Source: Geomesophilobacter sediminis (GTDB lineage: Bacteria > Desulfobacterota > Desulfuromonadia > Geobacterales > Geobacteraceae). From it: a DNA stretch of 64,000 nt. Shown one piece after another: positions 24,743-33,675 of this stretch. The notes beneath the pieces are model-generated. The model saw only the letters and a list, made by a program, of their open reading frames with translations, was not told the origin of the DNA and did no database searches. The stretch spans positions 124,001 to 188,000 of the forward strand of contig NZ_JAEMHM010000003.1 in the NCBI RefSeq assembly GCF_016458275.1, in the 5' to 3' direction. Each line of letters starts with the position of its first letter. Position 1 is the first letter of the stretch. The position numbers and the translations under genes were made by a program.

Positions 24743-25381
24743 ATGAGGTCCTTTTGGAAGATTTTCTCGGGTTTTCTCTCCCTGATACTCGCCATCTCGC
24801 TGCTTAGTTCCTGCGCCTCGACCACTCTGCGCGATACCTGGAGCAACCCTGCCTTCCATGGGTACAAGGTCCACAAGCTGGTGGTCGTCAGCCTCGGCAA
24901 GAAGGACCCCAACCGCAGGGTGTACGAGGAGGTCATCGCCGCGGAACTCAACAAGCGCGGTATTGCAGCGGTTACCGGCCACAACCTGCTTCCTGCCGAG
25001 GAAAGGTTGGACTGGCCGACCTTGGAGGGGGCACTCAAGCGCGCTTCGGCCGATTCGGTCCTCACCGTACAGACGGTCCGGGTCGAGCAGCAGACCATCG
25101 TCCAGCCCGGCTACACCAGCACCTATCCCGGCTATTGGTATCCCCCCGCGTTCCCATCCTGGAGCCTGTATGGCTACTACGGTGCGTCGATGTATTATGA
25201 GCCGCCGTACGTATCCACCTACGACCTGGCGACCATCCAGGTCAACCTCTTCGATATGGGAACCGGGAAGTTGATCTGGGCCGCGACGGCACAGAGCTCC
25301 GAACCGGAACGGATCACCGAGGTGAGCAAGGAGTTGGCTGACATCGTGCGCGAACAGCTGGCCAAAGCGGGCCTGCTCTAG
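24743..25381 (+). CDS. DUF4136-like lipoprotein
   Basis: A 212-residue lipoprotein with lipobox LLSSC (Cys near 25). The first half is an alpha/beta domain (HKLVVVSLGKKDPNRRVYEE, AAELNKRGIAAVTGHNLLP), followed by a Tyr/Pro/Ser-rich low-complexity segment around residues 118-155, and a C-terminal strand-helix unit (LFDMGTGKLIWAATAQSSEP). This layout resembles DUF4136 outer-membrane lipoproteins of unknown function. A terminator follows, so it is probably transcribed alone. Confidence 0.72.
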   Translation: MRSFWKIFSGFLSLILAISLLSSCASTTLRDTWSNPAFHGYKVHKLVVVSLGKKDPNRRVYEEVIAAELNKRGIAAVTGHNLLPAEERLDWPTLEGALKRASADSVLTVQTVRVEQQTIVQPGYTSTYPGYWYPPAFPSWSLYGYYGASMYYEPPYVSTYDLATIQVNLFDMGTGKLIWAATAQSSEPERITEVSKELADIVREQLAKAGLL

Positions 25382-25410
25382 CCCTCCTTTCAAAACCGCA
25401 TCCTTTTCCC

Positions 25411-25443
25411 GATGGGCGGGCTCCGGCTCGCCCATCGCTTTTT
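25411..25443 (+). terminator. Rho-independent terminator
   Basis: GATGGGCG (25411-25418) pairs with CGCCCATC (25429-25436), followed by GCTTTTT. It lies just after the DUF4136-like gene and 12 bases before the next start. Confidence 0.85.
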
Positions 25444-25454
25444 CAGGTGCAGCC

Positions 25455-26027
25455 ATGGGTGCAATCGAGCTCCCTCCCAAACTGCCGCGTTCCTTTTATG
25501 ACCGGGAGACCATCCTGGTGGCCCGCGAGCTCCTGGGCTGCCTTCTGGTCCGGGTCGACGCGGGTCTGCCGCGCGTCGGCAAAATCGTCGAGGTGGAGGC
25601 ATACCTCGGGATCGAGGACCGCGCCGCTCACGCCTCCCATGGGCTCACCCCGAGAACCCGGGTGCTCTACGGGGCGCCGGGCCATGCCTACGTCTACCTC
25701 ATCTACGGCATGCACTGGTGCTTGAACGTGGTCACCGAGCCGGAAGGAAAAGGGTGCGCGGTGTTGATCCGGGCCCTGGAGCCGCTGGCAAACACCGACG
25801 GCAAAACCTCGGGACCGGGCCTGGTCTGCCGAGCGTTGCACATCGATAAAGCCTTCCATGGACACGATCTCGAAAGCAGCGACCTTTTCCTCACCGAACC
25901 TGTTGAACCGGTCGACCCGGCCGCGATCGTGATACGTCCGCGCATCGGGGTGGATTACGCCGGAGCGTGGGCGGAGAAACCGCTGCGGTTCTACCTCCCG
26001 GGCAACCGGTTCGTCTCCCGCAAATAG
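25455..26027 (+). CDS. DNA-3-methyladenine glycosylase (AAG/Mpg type)
   Basis: A 190-residue base-excision repair enzyme that removes alkylated purines such as 3-methyladenine and hypoxanthine. Family motifs are FYDRETILVARELLGCLL, IVEVEAYLGIEDRAAHASHG (with the catalytic Glu), LYGAPGHAYVYLIYGMHWCL, VLIRALEP and GPGLVCRAL. Length is normal for the family (about 190-200). The ribosome site is weak (CAGGTG). Downstream DNA (26028-26165) is AT-rich and probably holds the promoter of the sensor kinase. Confidence 0.93.
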   Translation: MGAIELPPKLPRSFYDRETILVARELLGCLLVRVDAGLPRVGKIVEVEAYLGIEDRAAHASHGLTPRTRVLYGAPGHAYVYLIYGMHWCLNVVTEPEGKGCAVLIRALEPLANTDGKTSGPGLVCRALHIDKAFHGHDLESSDLFLTEPVEPVDPAAIVIRPRIGVDYAGAWAEKPLRFYLPGNRFVSRK

Positions 26028-26165
26028 CCCCTGAACTTCCCGGTTCCCGATCCGTCTTCCTCGATCGCACCTCCCGCGCCAACGTCTCATGAGCAAGGAA
26101 AGATTCATTGTTTACTTATATCTACCTCAGCTACTATTAATTGAATCTTAGATATGGAGAAACCT

Positions 26166-28631
26166 ATGGCTTTCCGGGGATCGGAAACGAACGTCAGAAG
26201 ACGACAGCATACCGGCACCGCCCTAACGGATCCGGTGGACGCAAAGATCATCTTGGCGCTTTCCGACGGGATTATGGTCCTGCGTCTGGACCCGACTGAA
26301 CCGGCAGTGGTTGCGGTCATCCAGGCAAACCCGGCAGCGCTGCGTCTTCTCGGGGTCGCGGGGCTGCCGTTTGGGCAGGCAGATCTGGCCCCGCCGTTGG
26401 CAGTGCTGTTCGACCGAGAGCATGCCGGCCGTTACGCGGACGCCGCCCGAACCGGAAAAGCGGCGCCGGTCGAGACCGTGGTTGCTCCCAGCGGACCGAT
26501 GAGCCCCCAGTACGCCATGCGGATCCTCCCCCTGGCCGACGATCTGGTTGCGCTCCAGTTTCAGGATATTACCGAGCAGGAACGGGGCGAACGTGCCGTA
26601 CTGGCGTTACGCAACCTGAGCCAGCAGATGCATTCGACCCTCGATCCCGAACGCTTGCTCGAGATCCTGCTCCGGGAAAGCATGGCGCTGATGGACGCCG
26701 AAAGCGGAATCGCCGCTTTCTGCACGGAGGAAGGGATCTCCTGCTTCCGTTTCGTCCACCACGGCAAGGTCGTCCCCGAACGGGAATGCTATTTGGGGGG
26801 ACGCTTTGTCTGCCGCACCATCCTCTCCGATAATCCCTATCTCGCCAACGACCTGCCGCGGGACCCACGCGCGAACCCGGAAATGCTGCGACGTTTTCAG
26901 CTCCACTCCGCACTGGGAACCCCCATCGTGGATGCCGATGCCGGCATAATCGGTTTCCTGGAGGTTCATAACAAGGCGGAGCGGGACTTCACCCATCTGG
27001 ACGAGGAGCAGCTTGCCGCCGTTGCCCAGACCGCAGTCACGGCCATGAAAAACTCCCTCGACTACCAGGAAATCAGCCGGATCACCCAGCGTCTCAGGGA
27101 GACTTCGCAGCGTTACCAGTTTCTCGTGGAGGATCTCGATGCCATCGTCTGGGAAGCCGATCTGGGTACCTGGCAGTTCTCTTTCGTAAGCCGGCAGGCG
27201 GAAAAAGTCCTGGGCTACCCTTTGAAGCAATGGCTTACCGAGCCCCATTTTCTGGTCGACCACATGCACCCGGAGGACCGGGACGCCGCAGTCTCCTTCT
27301 GCACCACGGCGATCCAAAAGGGAGTGGACCATCAACTGCTGTTCCGGGTGACCGCTGCCGACGGCAGGATCGTCTGGCTCCAGGAAAACGTGCGGGTGGC
27401 CCGCGACCCGGACGGATCCCCCTGCTGTCTGCGCGGCTTATTCCTCGACGTCACCGACCGGATCGCCGTCGAAGATCTTCTGCGCCGAAGCGAGTCCCGC
27501 TTCCGGTCCACCTTCGAATCGGCCGGGATCGGCATCGCCCTGATCAGCCCCAAGGGGTACCCCATTCAGACCAACCCTGCCCTGCGTCTGCTCCTCGGGT
27601 ACGGGGAAGAAGAGCTGACGGGGCGGAGTTTCTTCGAACTGGACCACCCGGATGATCGGGAAGCCGATCTTGCCCTGTTCCGGGAAGTGATGGAAGGGAG
27701 GCGGGAGCGCTACCTGCTGGAGAAACGTTTCCTGAACAAGAACGGGCACCTGCTCTGGGCCCGCTTCATAGTTTCTCTGGTCCGCGATGGCGAAGAAGCT
27801 CCGGAATACGCGATCGGCATGCTGGAGGACATCACCGAGCGCAAGGCCGCCGAAGAGGAGGTTGCGGTGCTTCTGGCGAAGGTCAGGGAAAATGCGGCTC
27901 AACTCGAGCTACGGGTTGCGGAACGAACCTCGCAACTCGAAGAGATGAACCTTGAGCTCAAATCCTTCGCCTATTCGGTCTCGCACGATCTGCGCGCGCC
28001 GCTTCGAGCCATTCAGGGGTTTTCCGAGATCCTGCAGGATGAGGCGGGGCTCTCCGCCACCGCGCGGGAGGCGGTGGACCGGATTCTGTCGGCGGCGCGC
28101 CGGATGGACGTTCTGATCCAGGATTTGCTTGCCTACAGCCGCATCACCCAGCAGGAGGTCACCTTGAACCCGGTGGACCTGAACCGGGTGGTGGCGGAAG
28201 CCGTCAATCAGCTGCGGCTGGAAACCGGGGAGCGGGATATCGTGATCGAGGTGGCGGAAAGTCTGCCCGCGGTGCAGGGGCATCATCCGGTACTGACCCA
28301 GGTGGTGCTCAACCTCCTCACCAATGCGGTGAAGTTCGTGGGGCCGGGGGTAACGCCGCGGATCCGGATCTGGGCCGAAACCGAAGGGGATCTGGTGCGC
28401 CTCAAGGTGCAAGACAACGGGATCGGCGTCGCGCCCGAGCACCGGGAGCGAATCTTCAACCTGTTTGAACGGCTGTACGGCAACGAGATGTACCCTGGGA
28501 CCGGTATCGGGCTTGCCATCGTGCGCAAGGGGGTTACCCGGATGGGGGGGCGGATCGGGGTGGAATCCGAGCCGGGGCGGGGGAGCCTTTTCTGGATCGA
28601 ACTGCCGCGCCCGGCAAGCATACCGGAATGA
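26166..28631 (+). CDS. GAF/multi-PAS sensor histidine kinase
   Basis: An 821-residue soluble sensor kinase. ATG 26166 is chosen because GGAG lies six bases upstream; an ATG four codons earlier has no such site. Domain order: a degenerate PAS (about 25-125), GAF (about 150-305, including SGIAAFCTEEG and LGTPIVDADAGIIGFLEVHN), two PAS/PAC units (about 325-445 and 450-570), a coiled linker, HisKA with the phospho-accepting His in SYSVSHDLRAPLRAIQGFSE, and an HATPase with DNGIGVAPEHRERIFNLFER and GTGIGLAIVRK. No transmembrane helix is seen, so the signal is probably cytoplasmic. It lies 61 bases ahead of a receiver/kinase hybrid that could be its partner. Confidence 0.9.
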   Translation: MAFRGSETNVRRRQHTGTALTDPVDAKIILALSDGIMVLRLDPTEPAVVAVIQANPAALRLLGVAGLPFGQADLAPPLAVLFDREHAGRYADAARTGKAAPVETVVAPSGPMSPQYAMRILPLADDLVALQFQDITEQERGERAVLALRNLSQQMHSTLDPERLLEILLRESMALMDAESGIAAFCTEEGISCFRFVHHGKVVPERECYLGGRFVCRTILSDNPYLANDLPRDPRANPEMLRRFQLHSALGTPIVDADAGIIGFLEVHNKAERDFTHLDEEQLAAVAQTAVTAMKNSLDYQEISRITQRLRETSQRYQFLVEDLDAIVWEADLGTWQFSFVSRQAEKVLGYPLKQWLTEPHFLVDHMHPEDRDAAVSFCTTAIQKGVDHQLLFRVTAADGRIVWLQENVRVARDPDGSPCCLRGLFLDVTDRIAVEDLLRRSESRFRSTFESAGIGIALISPKGYPIQTNPALRLLLGYGEEELTGRSFFELDHPDDREADLALFREVMEGRRERYLLEKRFLNKNGHLLWARFIVSLVRDGEEAPEYAIGMLEDITERKAAEEEVAVLLAKVRENAAQLELRVAERTSQLEEMNLELKSFAYSVSHDLRAPLRAIQGFSEILQDEAGLSATAREAVDRILSAARRMDVLIQDLLAYSRITQQEVTLNPVDLNRVVAEAVNQLRLETGERDIVIEVAESLPAVQGHHPVLTQVVLNLLTNAVKFVGPGVTPRIRIWAETEGDLVRLKVQDNGIGVAPEHRERIFNLFERLYGNEMYPGTGIGLAIVRKGVTRMGGRIGVESEPGRGSLFWIELPRPASIPE

Positions 28632-28692
28632 GAGGGCGGGAAGATACCATCCCGGCGGTCGGTGCCGGAGATGCCAGGGGAGGTAACGGAGT

Positions 28693-30972
28693 ATGAATCG
28701 GTCGCTGCGCCTGCTTCTGGTGGACGACAACCCGGACGACCGGCAGCTGGTGGCATCGGAGATGAAGAAAGAGTTTCCGGAGCTCGAGCTGCTCCAGGTG
28801 AAAAACCGTGACGAACTGGATCGGGCCCTGGAAGAGGGTCAGTTCGATCTGGTCATCACGGATTATCACCTTTTTTGGTCCGACGGCACGGAGGTTCTGC
28901 GTCAGGTGAAAGAGCGCCGGCCGCTCTGCCCGGTGATCATGTTCACCGGGACCGGAAACGAAGAGGTCGCGGTCGAGGCGATGAAGCTAGGACTCGATGA
29001 CTACATCATCAAGTCCCCGCGCCATTTTCTCCGGTTGCGGGGCGCGGTGCGGTCGGCCTTGGAGCGCAGCCGCCATCAGCAGGCCCTTCGGGACAGCGAG
29101 GATCAATTCCGGTTGCTCATCAAGTACTCACCGGTGGCGATGGCGGTAATCGGCGAGGCGGGCACCATCACCTTCCTCAACAACAAATTTCACCGTGTCT
29201 TCGGCTACTCCATCGAAGATATCCCGACCCTGGAGCGGTGGTGGGAGGAGGCCTTTCCCGATCCCGCTTATCGCGAGAAGGCCGTTGAGGCATGGAGGGA
29301 AACCACCGGGCGATCCGGCAGCGATGGCGAAGAAGAGATCACCTATCGGTTCCGCATCCGGTGCAAGTCCGGCTCGATCCGGATCATCGAGACCTCCGGT
29401 GCCAACATCGGGAACCAGTATCTCATCATCCTGAACGACATCACTGACTTGATGGTTGCCGACGATCAGTTGCTGCTCATGGCCGCCATCGTCGAGTCGA
29501 CCGACGATGCCATCATCTGCAAGGACCTGAACGGGATCGTTACCAGCTGGAACCGCGGCGCGGAGAAGATTTACGGCTACTCCAGCCAGGAGATGATCGG
29601 CCAGTCGATCCTGCATATCTTCCCTGAAGGGGAGGACGGGGAGCGCGAACTGCAGGAGATCCTGTACCGCGTGCGGCACGGCATGCACATCGTGCATTAC
29701 GAGACCAGGAGGAGAAGAAAAGACGGCAAGATGATCGATGTCTCCTTGACCATCTCCCCTATTTTGGATGAGACTGGCGCGGTCACCCGCGCCTCGGTGA
29801 TTGGAAGCGACATCACCCACCTGGTCAGTCTGGAAGCCCAACTGCGCCAGGCACAAAAGATGGAAGCACTGGGGACCCTCGCCGGCGGGGTTGCCCATGA
29901 CTTCAACAACATCCTTACCGCGATCATCGGCCATGCAACGCTCCTCGATTTGAAAATCGGCAAGGACAATCCGCTTTCGGCAAACGTCAACCAGATCCTC
30001 GAGGCTGCCGCGCGGGCCGCCAGCCTCACCCAGTCCCTGCTTGGATTCAGCCGCAAGCGCCCGATCGAGACCAAGCCGGTCGACCTCAATGCCGTGATCC
30101 GCAAGGTGGAGCGGCTCCTGGTGACCCTGCTCAAGGAGAACGTCGATTTCGTGGCCCGGCTCTCCAACGATCCGTTGATCATCCTGGCCGATGCCGGGCA
30201 GATCGAGCAGGTGCTGATCAACCTGGCCACCAACGCCCGCGATGCCATCGGGTCGGCCGGCGCGGTCTGGATCAGCACCGACGTAGTCGAGTTGGACGAG
30301 CCGTTCGTCAAGGCTCACGGGTACGGCAGGGTAGGGCGGTACGCGCTTCTTTCCTTCAGCGACAACGGGTTGGGGATGGATGCGGCCACCCGGCAGCGGA
30401 TCTTCGAGCCCTTCTTCACCACCAAGGAAATGGGGAAAGGGACCGGCCTTGGGCTCTCCATCGTCTACAGCATCGTGAAACAGCATGGCGGCTACATAAC
30501 CTGCTACAGCGAACCGGAACGGGGGACCACCTTCCAGATGTACCTCCCCCTTACCCAATCGGCACTTTTCGAAGAGACCAGAAGGCCGGAGGCGGCGCCG
30601 CGCGGCGGCCACGAGACGATCCTGGTCGCTGAAGACGACCTGGCCACGCGCCAACTGGACCGCGAGGTACTGGAAGCTTACGGCTACCGGGTCATCGATG
30701 CGGTGGACGGCGACGAGGCGGTGAAGAAGTTCCGGGATTACCGTCAGGAGATCCAGCTGGTATTCCTGGATTCGATCATGCCGAAGAAAAACGGAAAGGA
30801 AGCCTACGACGAGATCCGCGCTCTCGACCCAGAGGTCAAGGTGCTCTTCACCAGCGGGTATGCGGCTGACATTTTCAACCAATTGGAAATGCCCGAGTAC
30901 GAATTTATCCCCAAGCCGATCTTACCCACCGCGCTTTTGAAGAAGATCCGGGAAGTGCTGGACAAAGGATGA
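28693..30972 (+). CDS. Hybrid kinase: receiver - PAS - PAS - HisKA - HATPase - receiver
   Basis: A 759-residue protein with a receiver at each end. The N-terminal receiver (1-120) has acidic residues Asp11/Asp12, the phospho-accepting Asp57 in VITDYHLF and a lysine in DDYIIKSP. Two PAS domains follow (about 130-255 and 255-385). The HisKA box is of the HDFNN type ([19 protein letters not shown]), and the HATPase has [18 protein letters not shown] and [12 protein letters not shown]. The C-terminal receiver (from about 640) has [12 protein letters not shown], its Asp in [12 protein letters not shown] and Lys in FIPKP. The phosphotransfer path is therefore complete internally, and the upstream kinase may phosphorylate the first receiver. 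Confidence 0.92.
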   Translation: MNRSLRLLLVDDNPDDRQLVASEMKKEFPELELLQVKNRDELDRALEEGQFDLVITDYHLFWSDGTEVLRQVKERRPLCPVIMFTGTGNEEVAVEAMKLGLDDYIIKSPRHFLRLRGAVRSALERSRHQQALRDSEDQFRLLIKYSPVAMAVIGEAGTITFLNNKFHRVFGYSIEDIPTLERWWEEAFPDPAYREKAVEAWRETTGRSGSDGEEEITYRFRIRCKSGSIRIIETSGANIGNQYLIILNDITDLMVADDQLLLMAAIVESTDDAIICKDLNGIVTSWNRGAEKIYGYSSQEMIGQSILHIFPEGEDGERELQEILYRVRHGMHIVHYETRRRRKDGKMIDVSLTISPILDETGAVTRASVIGSDITHLVSLEAQLRQAQKMEALGTLAGGVAHDFNNILTAIIGHATLLDLKIGKDNPLSANVNQILEAAARAASLTQSLLGFSRKRPIETKPVDLNAVIRKVERLLVTLLKENVDFVARLSNDPLIILADAGQIEQVLINLATNARDAIGSAGAVWISTDVVELDEPFVKAHGYGRVGRYALLSFSDNGLGMDAATRQRIFEPFFTTKEMGKGTGLGLSIVYSIVKQHGGYITCYSEPERGTTFQMYLPLTQSALFEETRRPEAAPRGGHETILVAEDDLATRQLDREVLEAYGYRVIDAVDGDEAVKKFRDYRQEIQLVFLDSIMPKKNGKEAYDEIRALDPEVKVLFTSGYAADIFNQLEMPEYEFIPKPILPTALLKKIREVLDKG

Positions 30973-31006
30973 ATTCCTAGGCGCGACTGATGAACGGGAT
31001 TTCTTT

Positions 31007-31116
31007 CTGTGGGAGCTCGATTCTGCTGTGGGAGCGCCATTCCTGGCGCGATCCGCCGCAGGCGGTGATCTCCGTGATCGCCATTTCTATTCGCGCCTGG
31101 AAAGGCGCTCCCACAG
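31007..31116. repeat. REP-like family A compound copy 4
   Basis: CTGTGGGAGC appears twice in tandem (from 31007 and 31025). The second runs on as GCGCCATTCCTGGCGCG and is answered by GGCGCTCCCACAG at 31104-31116. The inner arms are diverged. Confidence 0.75.
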
Positions 31117-31170
31117 GGTTGGCGGCAGCCTTGGCTGTTGAACGAGAAGCCCTTATGCATATGTCTCCAT

Positions 31171-31193
31171 CGCGACAGGAATGTCGCTCCTAC
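31171..31193. repeat. Family B repeat, copy 1
   Basis: CGCGACAGGAATGTCGCTCC, then TAC; GCGACA and TGTCGC form an internal hairpin. A second copy is at 57880-57902. Confidence 0.65.
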
Positions 31194-31248
31194 CGGGGGA
31201 ACCGGAAGGTTTCCCCTCGAAAAAATCCCCATCACCTAACGGAAGATT

Positions 31249-31283
31249 AAAAATAAGGGGTGCGCCGAAAGCGCACCCCCTTT
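31249..31283 (-). terminator. Rho-independent terminator of the zinc dehydrogenase gene
   Basis: On the minus strand GGGGTGCGC pairs with GCGCACCCC (31257-31279) around a TTTCG loop, followed by a T-rich run. Confidence 0.88.
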
Positions 31284-31306
31284 TCACGCCAGCCATCTCG
31301 ACCATC

Positions 31307-32512
31307 CTACCCGTTCGGTTTCAGGACGATCTTCGTGTACTCGGCACCTTCGCCGGTACCGCGCTGGACGAACTTCTCGTAGGCCTCGGGGCCGTTTTCC
31401 AGGCGCAGCTTGTGGCTCACGAACTTGCCCGGCATCAGCTGCCCCTGGACGATCGCATCACGCAGCAGGGCATTGTAACGTTTTACCGGAGCCTGCCCCG
31501 TTTCGATCTTGATCCCTTTTTCCCAGAGTGCTCCGAGCGGCAGGGTGAAATGCCCCTGCCTGGCGTTTTGGTCTACCCCACCGGGGTCCCCCTTGAAGTA
31601 GACGCCGATGAGACCGATGGAACCCGTGGCGTCGACCAGGCGGGCCAGATCCTCGATCACCTGTACCGGCCGTTCCTGGTTCGGGTCCGGCCTACCAATG
31701 GCCTGGTACCCGACCGCATCGATGCCGCACAGCACCCCGGCCATTTTTTCCTCGCCGGGACGGAGCGACTCCCGGATCGCCTTGTTCTCGCTGCGCAGCT
31801 TGAGGATCGCTTCCACCGGATCTCCTTCCGTGAAATTGATCGGCACCGCACCAAGTTCCGCCACTTTTCTCAGCCGGACCTCGGAACGGTCTACCACGTA
31901 GACTTCGGCCGCACCTCTGAGAAAAGCCGACATGGCCGCCATGTAACCTACCGGCCCCGCGCCGAAGACGGCGACCGAAGAACCCGGAATCACGTCAGCC
32001 ATGATCGTGGCGTGGTACCCGGTCGGCAGGACGTCGGACAGCATGATGAAGTCCTCCTCCCACCGGTCGCCCGGGGTCCCGGGGAGCTTCAGACAGTTGA
32101 AATCGGCGAACGGCACGCGCAGCAGCTGCGCCTGCCCCCCGCGATAAGGTCCCAGGTCGGCATAGCCGTAGCCGCCTCCGGGAGAAGCAGGGTTGGTGGT
32201 GAGACAGGCGTTCACGAACCCGCGGACACAGTTGAAGCAGGCGCCGCAGCTGACGTTGAAGGGGAGGGAGACGCGGTCACCCACCTTGACCAGTTGCACG
32301 CCGTTGCCCACTTTCTCAACCACTCCCATCACCTCGTGGCCGAAGATCATCCCCGGCTGCGCGGAGGTCCTTCCCTCGTACATATGCAGGTCGCTGCCGC
32401 AAATCGCCGCGGAGGTCACCCGAATGATGGCATCCCCATCTTGTTCCACTACGGGATCAGGCACCTCCTGCAACTCCATCCGCCGTATCCCGGTAAAAAC
32501 CAGGGCTTTCAT
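31307..32512 (-). CDS. Zinc-dependent alcohol dehydrogenase, FdhA (glutathione-independent formaldehyde dehydrogenase) type
   Basis: A 401-residue MDR-family enzyme. The catalytic zinc region is AAICGSDLHMYEGRT and IFGHEVMGVVEKVG. The structural zinc loop is SCGACFNCVRGFVNAC, with four cysteines. The Rossmann motif is VAVFGAGPVGYMAAM. Length (about 400) and the large insert after the cofactor domain (EDLARLVDATGSIGLIGVYF) match NAD-dependent formaldehyde dehydrogenases of the P. putida FdhA group, which act as dismutases on aldehydes. ATG 32512 has GGAG upstream; an in-frame ATG at 32638 does not. It stands alone between two terminators. The true aldehyde substrate is not known. Confidence 0.87.
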   Translation of the reverse strand: MKALVFTGIRRMELQEVPDPVVEQDGDAIIRVTSAAICGSDLHMYEGRTSAQPGMIFGHEVMGVVEKVGNGVQLVKVGDRVSLPFNVSCGACFNCVRGFVNACLTTNPASPGGGYGYADLGPYRGGQAQLLRVPFADFNCLKLPGTPGDRWEEDFIMLSDVLPTGYHATIMADVIPGSSVAVFGAGPVGYMAAMSAFLRGAAEVYVVDRSEVRLRKVAELGAVPINFTEGDPVEAILKLRSENKAIRESLRPGEEKMAGVLCGIDAVGYQAIGRPDPNQERPVQVIEDLARLVDATGSIGLIGVYFKGDPGGVDQNARQGHFTLPLGALWEKGIKIETGQAPVKRYNALLRDAIVQGQLMPGKFVSHKLRLENGPEAYEKFVQRGTGEGAEYTKIVLKPNG

Positions 32513-32595
32513 AATGACTCCTTCGCCTGGGGAACCCTTCCAGTCAGGCTTTCCCCCGGCTTGATGTTGGTTGTTCGCTTCGTTTCCCTCCCGAT

Positions 32596-32639
32596 ATAAA
32601 AATGGCTTGCCGCACCCCATGGGCCGCCGACAAGCCATA
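32596..32639 (-). terminator. Rho-independent terminator of the Gly/Thr-repeat gene
   Basis: On the minus strand ATGGCTTG pairs with CAAGCCAT (32602-32609 with 32631-32638), followed by TTTTAT. The long loop is itself GC-rich and partly self-complementary. Confidence 0.75.
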
Positions 32640-32681
32640 TCTGCAAGGTCTCAACTTTCATCCTTTCAGGAAATCGAGCGG

Positions 32682-33275
32682 TTAACGGCCACCGCCGCCA
32701 CCGCCTGCGCCGCCACCGGCGCCTCCGCTACCGCCGGTGCCGCCGGTCCCAGTACCGCCCATGCCGCCGGTGCTACCTCCGGTACCCGTGCCAAAGCCGC
32801 CCGTTCCGGTTCCGGTTCCGGTACCTGTACCGGTGCCGCCGGTACCGGTGTTGCCACCGGTGCCAGTCCCGAAAGTGCCGCTGGTGCCGGTGTTACCTCC
32901 GGTTCCCGTTCCCGTGCCCGTGCCGAACGTACCGCCGGTACCCATTCCGGTCCCCGTATCGGTACCTATGCCGGTCCCGGTGCCGGTCCCCGTGGTCCCG
33001 GTACCCATACCGTTACTGGGGGGTACGTTTGAGGTGCCGGTTGTGCTATTGGGGCCCCAAATGCCCATGTTGTTGGTATCGGTACCTCTCCTGGTCGTGG
33101 TGGGCCCGTTTATCGTACTATCCTGGTTGGTCGTGCTGCCGCCGGTCCCGGACCCGCTCGTCATTCCTGACGTGCTGCCGGTTCCCCATGAAACGGCATG
33201 GGTCGGCGTAATCGTCAATCCAGTAAAGCCGACGACCGCAACGGTAGTTACCAGTATCCTTCTGACCGTTTTCAT
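32682..33275 (-). CDS. Exported Gly/Thr-repeat low-complexity protein
   Basis: A 197-residue protein with a clear signal peptide (ending TPTHA, about residue 27). About 60 residues of Ser/Thr/Asn-rich sequence follow, then over 100 residues built from GTGTGTG, GTGGNTG and GTGGFGTG units, finishing in an almost pure Gly tail with Ser/Ala. GGAGG lies eight bases before ATG 33275. No enzymatic domain is possible here; a flexible, extracellular or wall-associated matrix protein is the most natural reading. The DNA is strongly repetitive, so allele length is likely to vary. The opposite strand is also open and would encode PVPVPVP, but it lacks a signal peptide or ribosome site. Confidence 0.7.
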   Translation of the reverse strand: MKTVRRILVTTVAVVGFTGLTITPTHAVSWGTGSTSGMTSGSGTGGSTTNQDSTINGPTTTRRGTDTNNMGIWGPNSTTGTSNVPPSNGMGTGTTGTGTGTGIGTDTGTGMGTGGTFGTGTGTGTGGNTGTSGTFGTGTGGNTGTGGTGTGTGTGTGTGGFGTGTGGSTGGMGGTGTGGTGGSGGAGGGAGGGGGGR

Positions 33276-33675
33276 AAAGACAACCTCCCGCCCCGGTTAA
33301 CCTGTTGGAATTACAGGGGCAATGACCACAAGCCCATTATAGCATCGCGGAAAAATAACCAGTATGTTCTTATTCATGTTCATGACCCGTCCTTCTCTTA
33401 GTTCCCATATTGCCCCAACCGCGGGGAAAGCTCCTCGTTGGCACTAATGGCCGAAGGGAACAGTTCTATTGAAATCATCACTTCCAAGACTGAAGGATCT
33501 CCAGCCGCACCAGGGTCAGAATCAATCAGCACCACTTCGAGGTACTATCAACTCGCCAATTGTTGCGACTTTGCAACTTGCCGCAGCTCCACTCGTCTGA
33601 TATAAGGTTTTGGTTCAAAGAAAATATTAGAGTCCCCGTTTCTTCCAGCGGAACAATACCCCCCGAGGAGCAGTC
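33276..33675. other. Intergenic region upstream of gltB
   Basis: This divergent region separates the Gly/Thr-repeat gene from gltB. It is AT-richer than the genes and contains a small inverted repeat, GTTGC-N6-GCAAC, at 33562-33577, directly upstream of a promoter-like sequence. No small gene or known riboswitch was recognised. Confidence 0.5.
33578..33606 (+). promoter_or_regulatory. Candidate sigma-70 promoter of gltB
   Basis: TTGCCG (33578-33583), 17 bases and TATAAG (33601-33606) lie 69 bases before the gltB start. The GTTGC/GCAAC inverted repeat ends one base upstream, a position suited to a regulator. Confidence 0.5.

Larger units (their letters stand above)
30973..31306. other. Repeat-filled intergenic region
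   Basis: Between the hybrid kinase and the zinc dehydrogenase there is no credible gene. The region holds a compound family A repeat, a family B repeat and a terminator that serves the minus strand. Confidence 0.6.

Noticed and set aside
32737-33300. Plus-strand frame encoding Pro-Val repeats
   Set aside because: It mirrors the Gly/Thr-repeat gene. It has no signal peptide or ribosome site, whereas the minus-strand frame has both.
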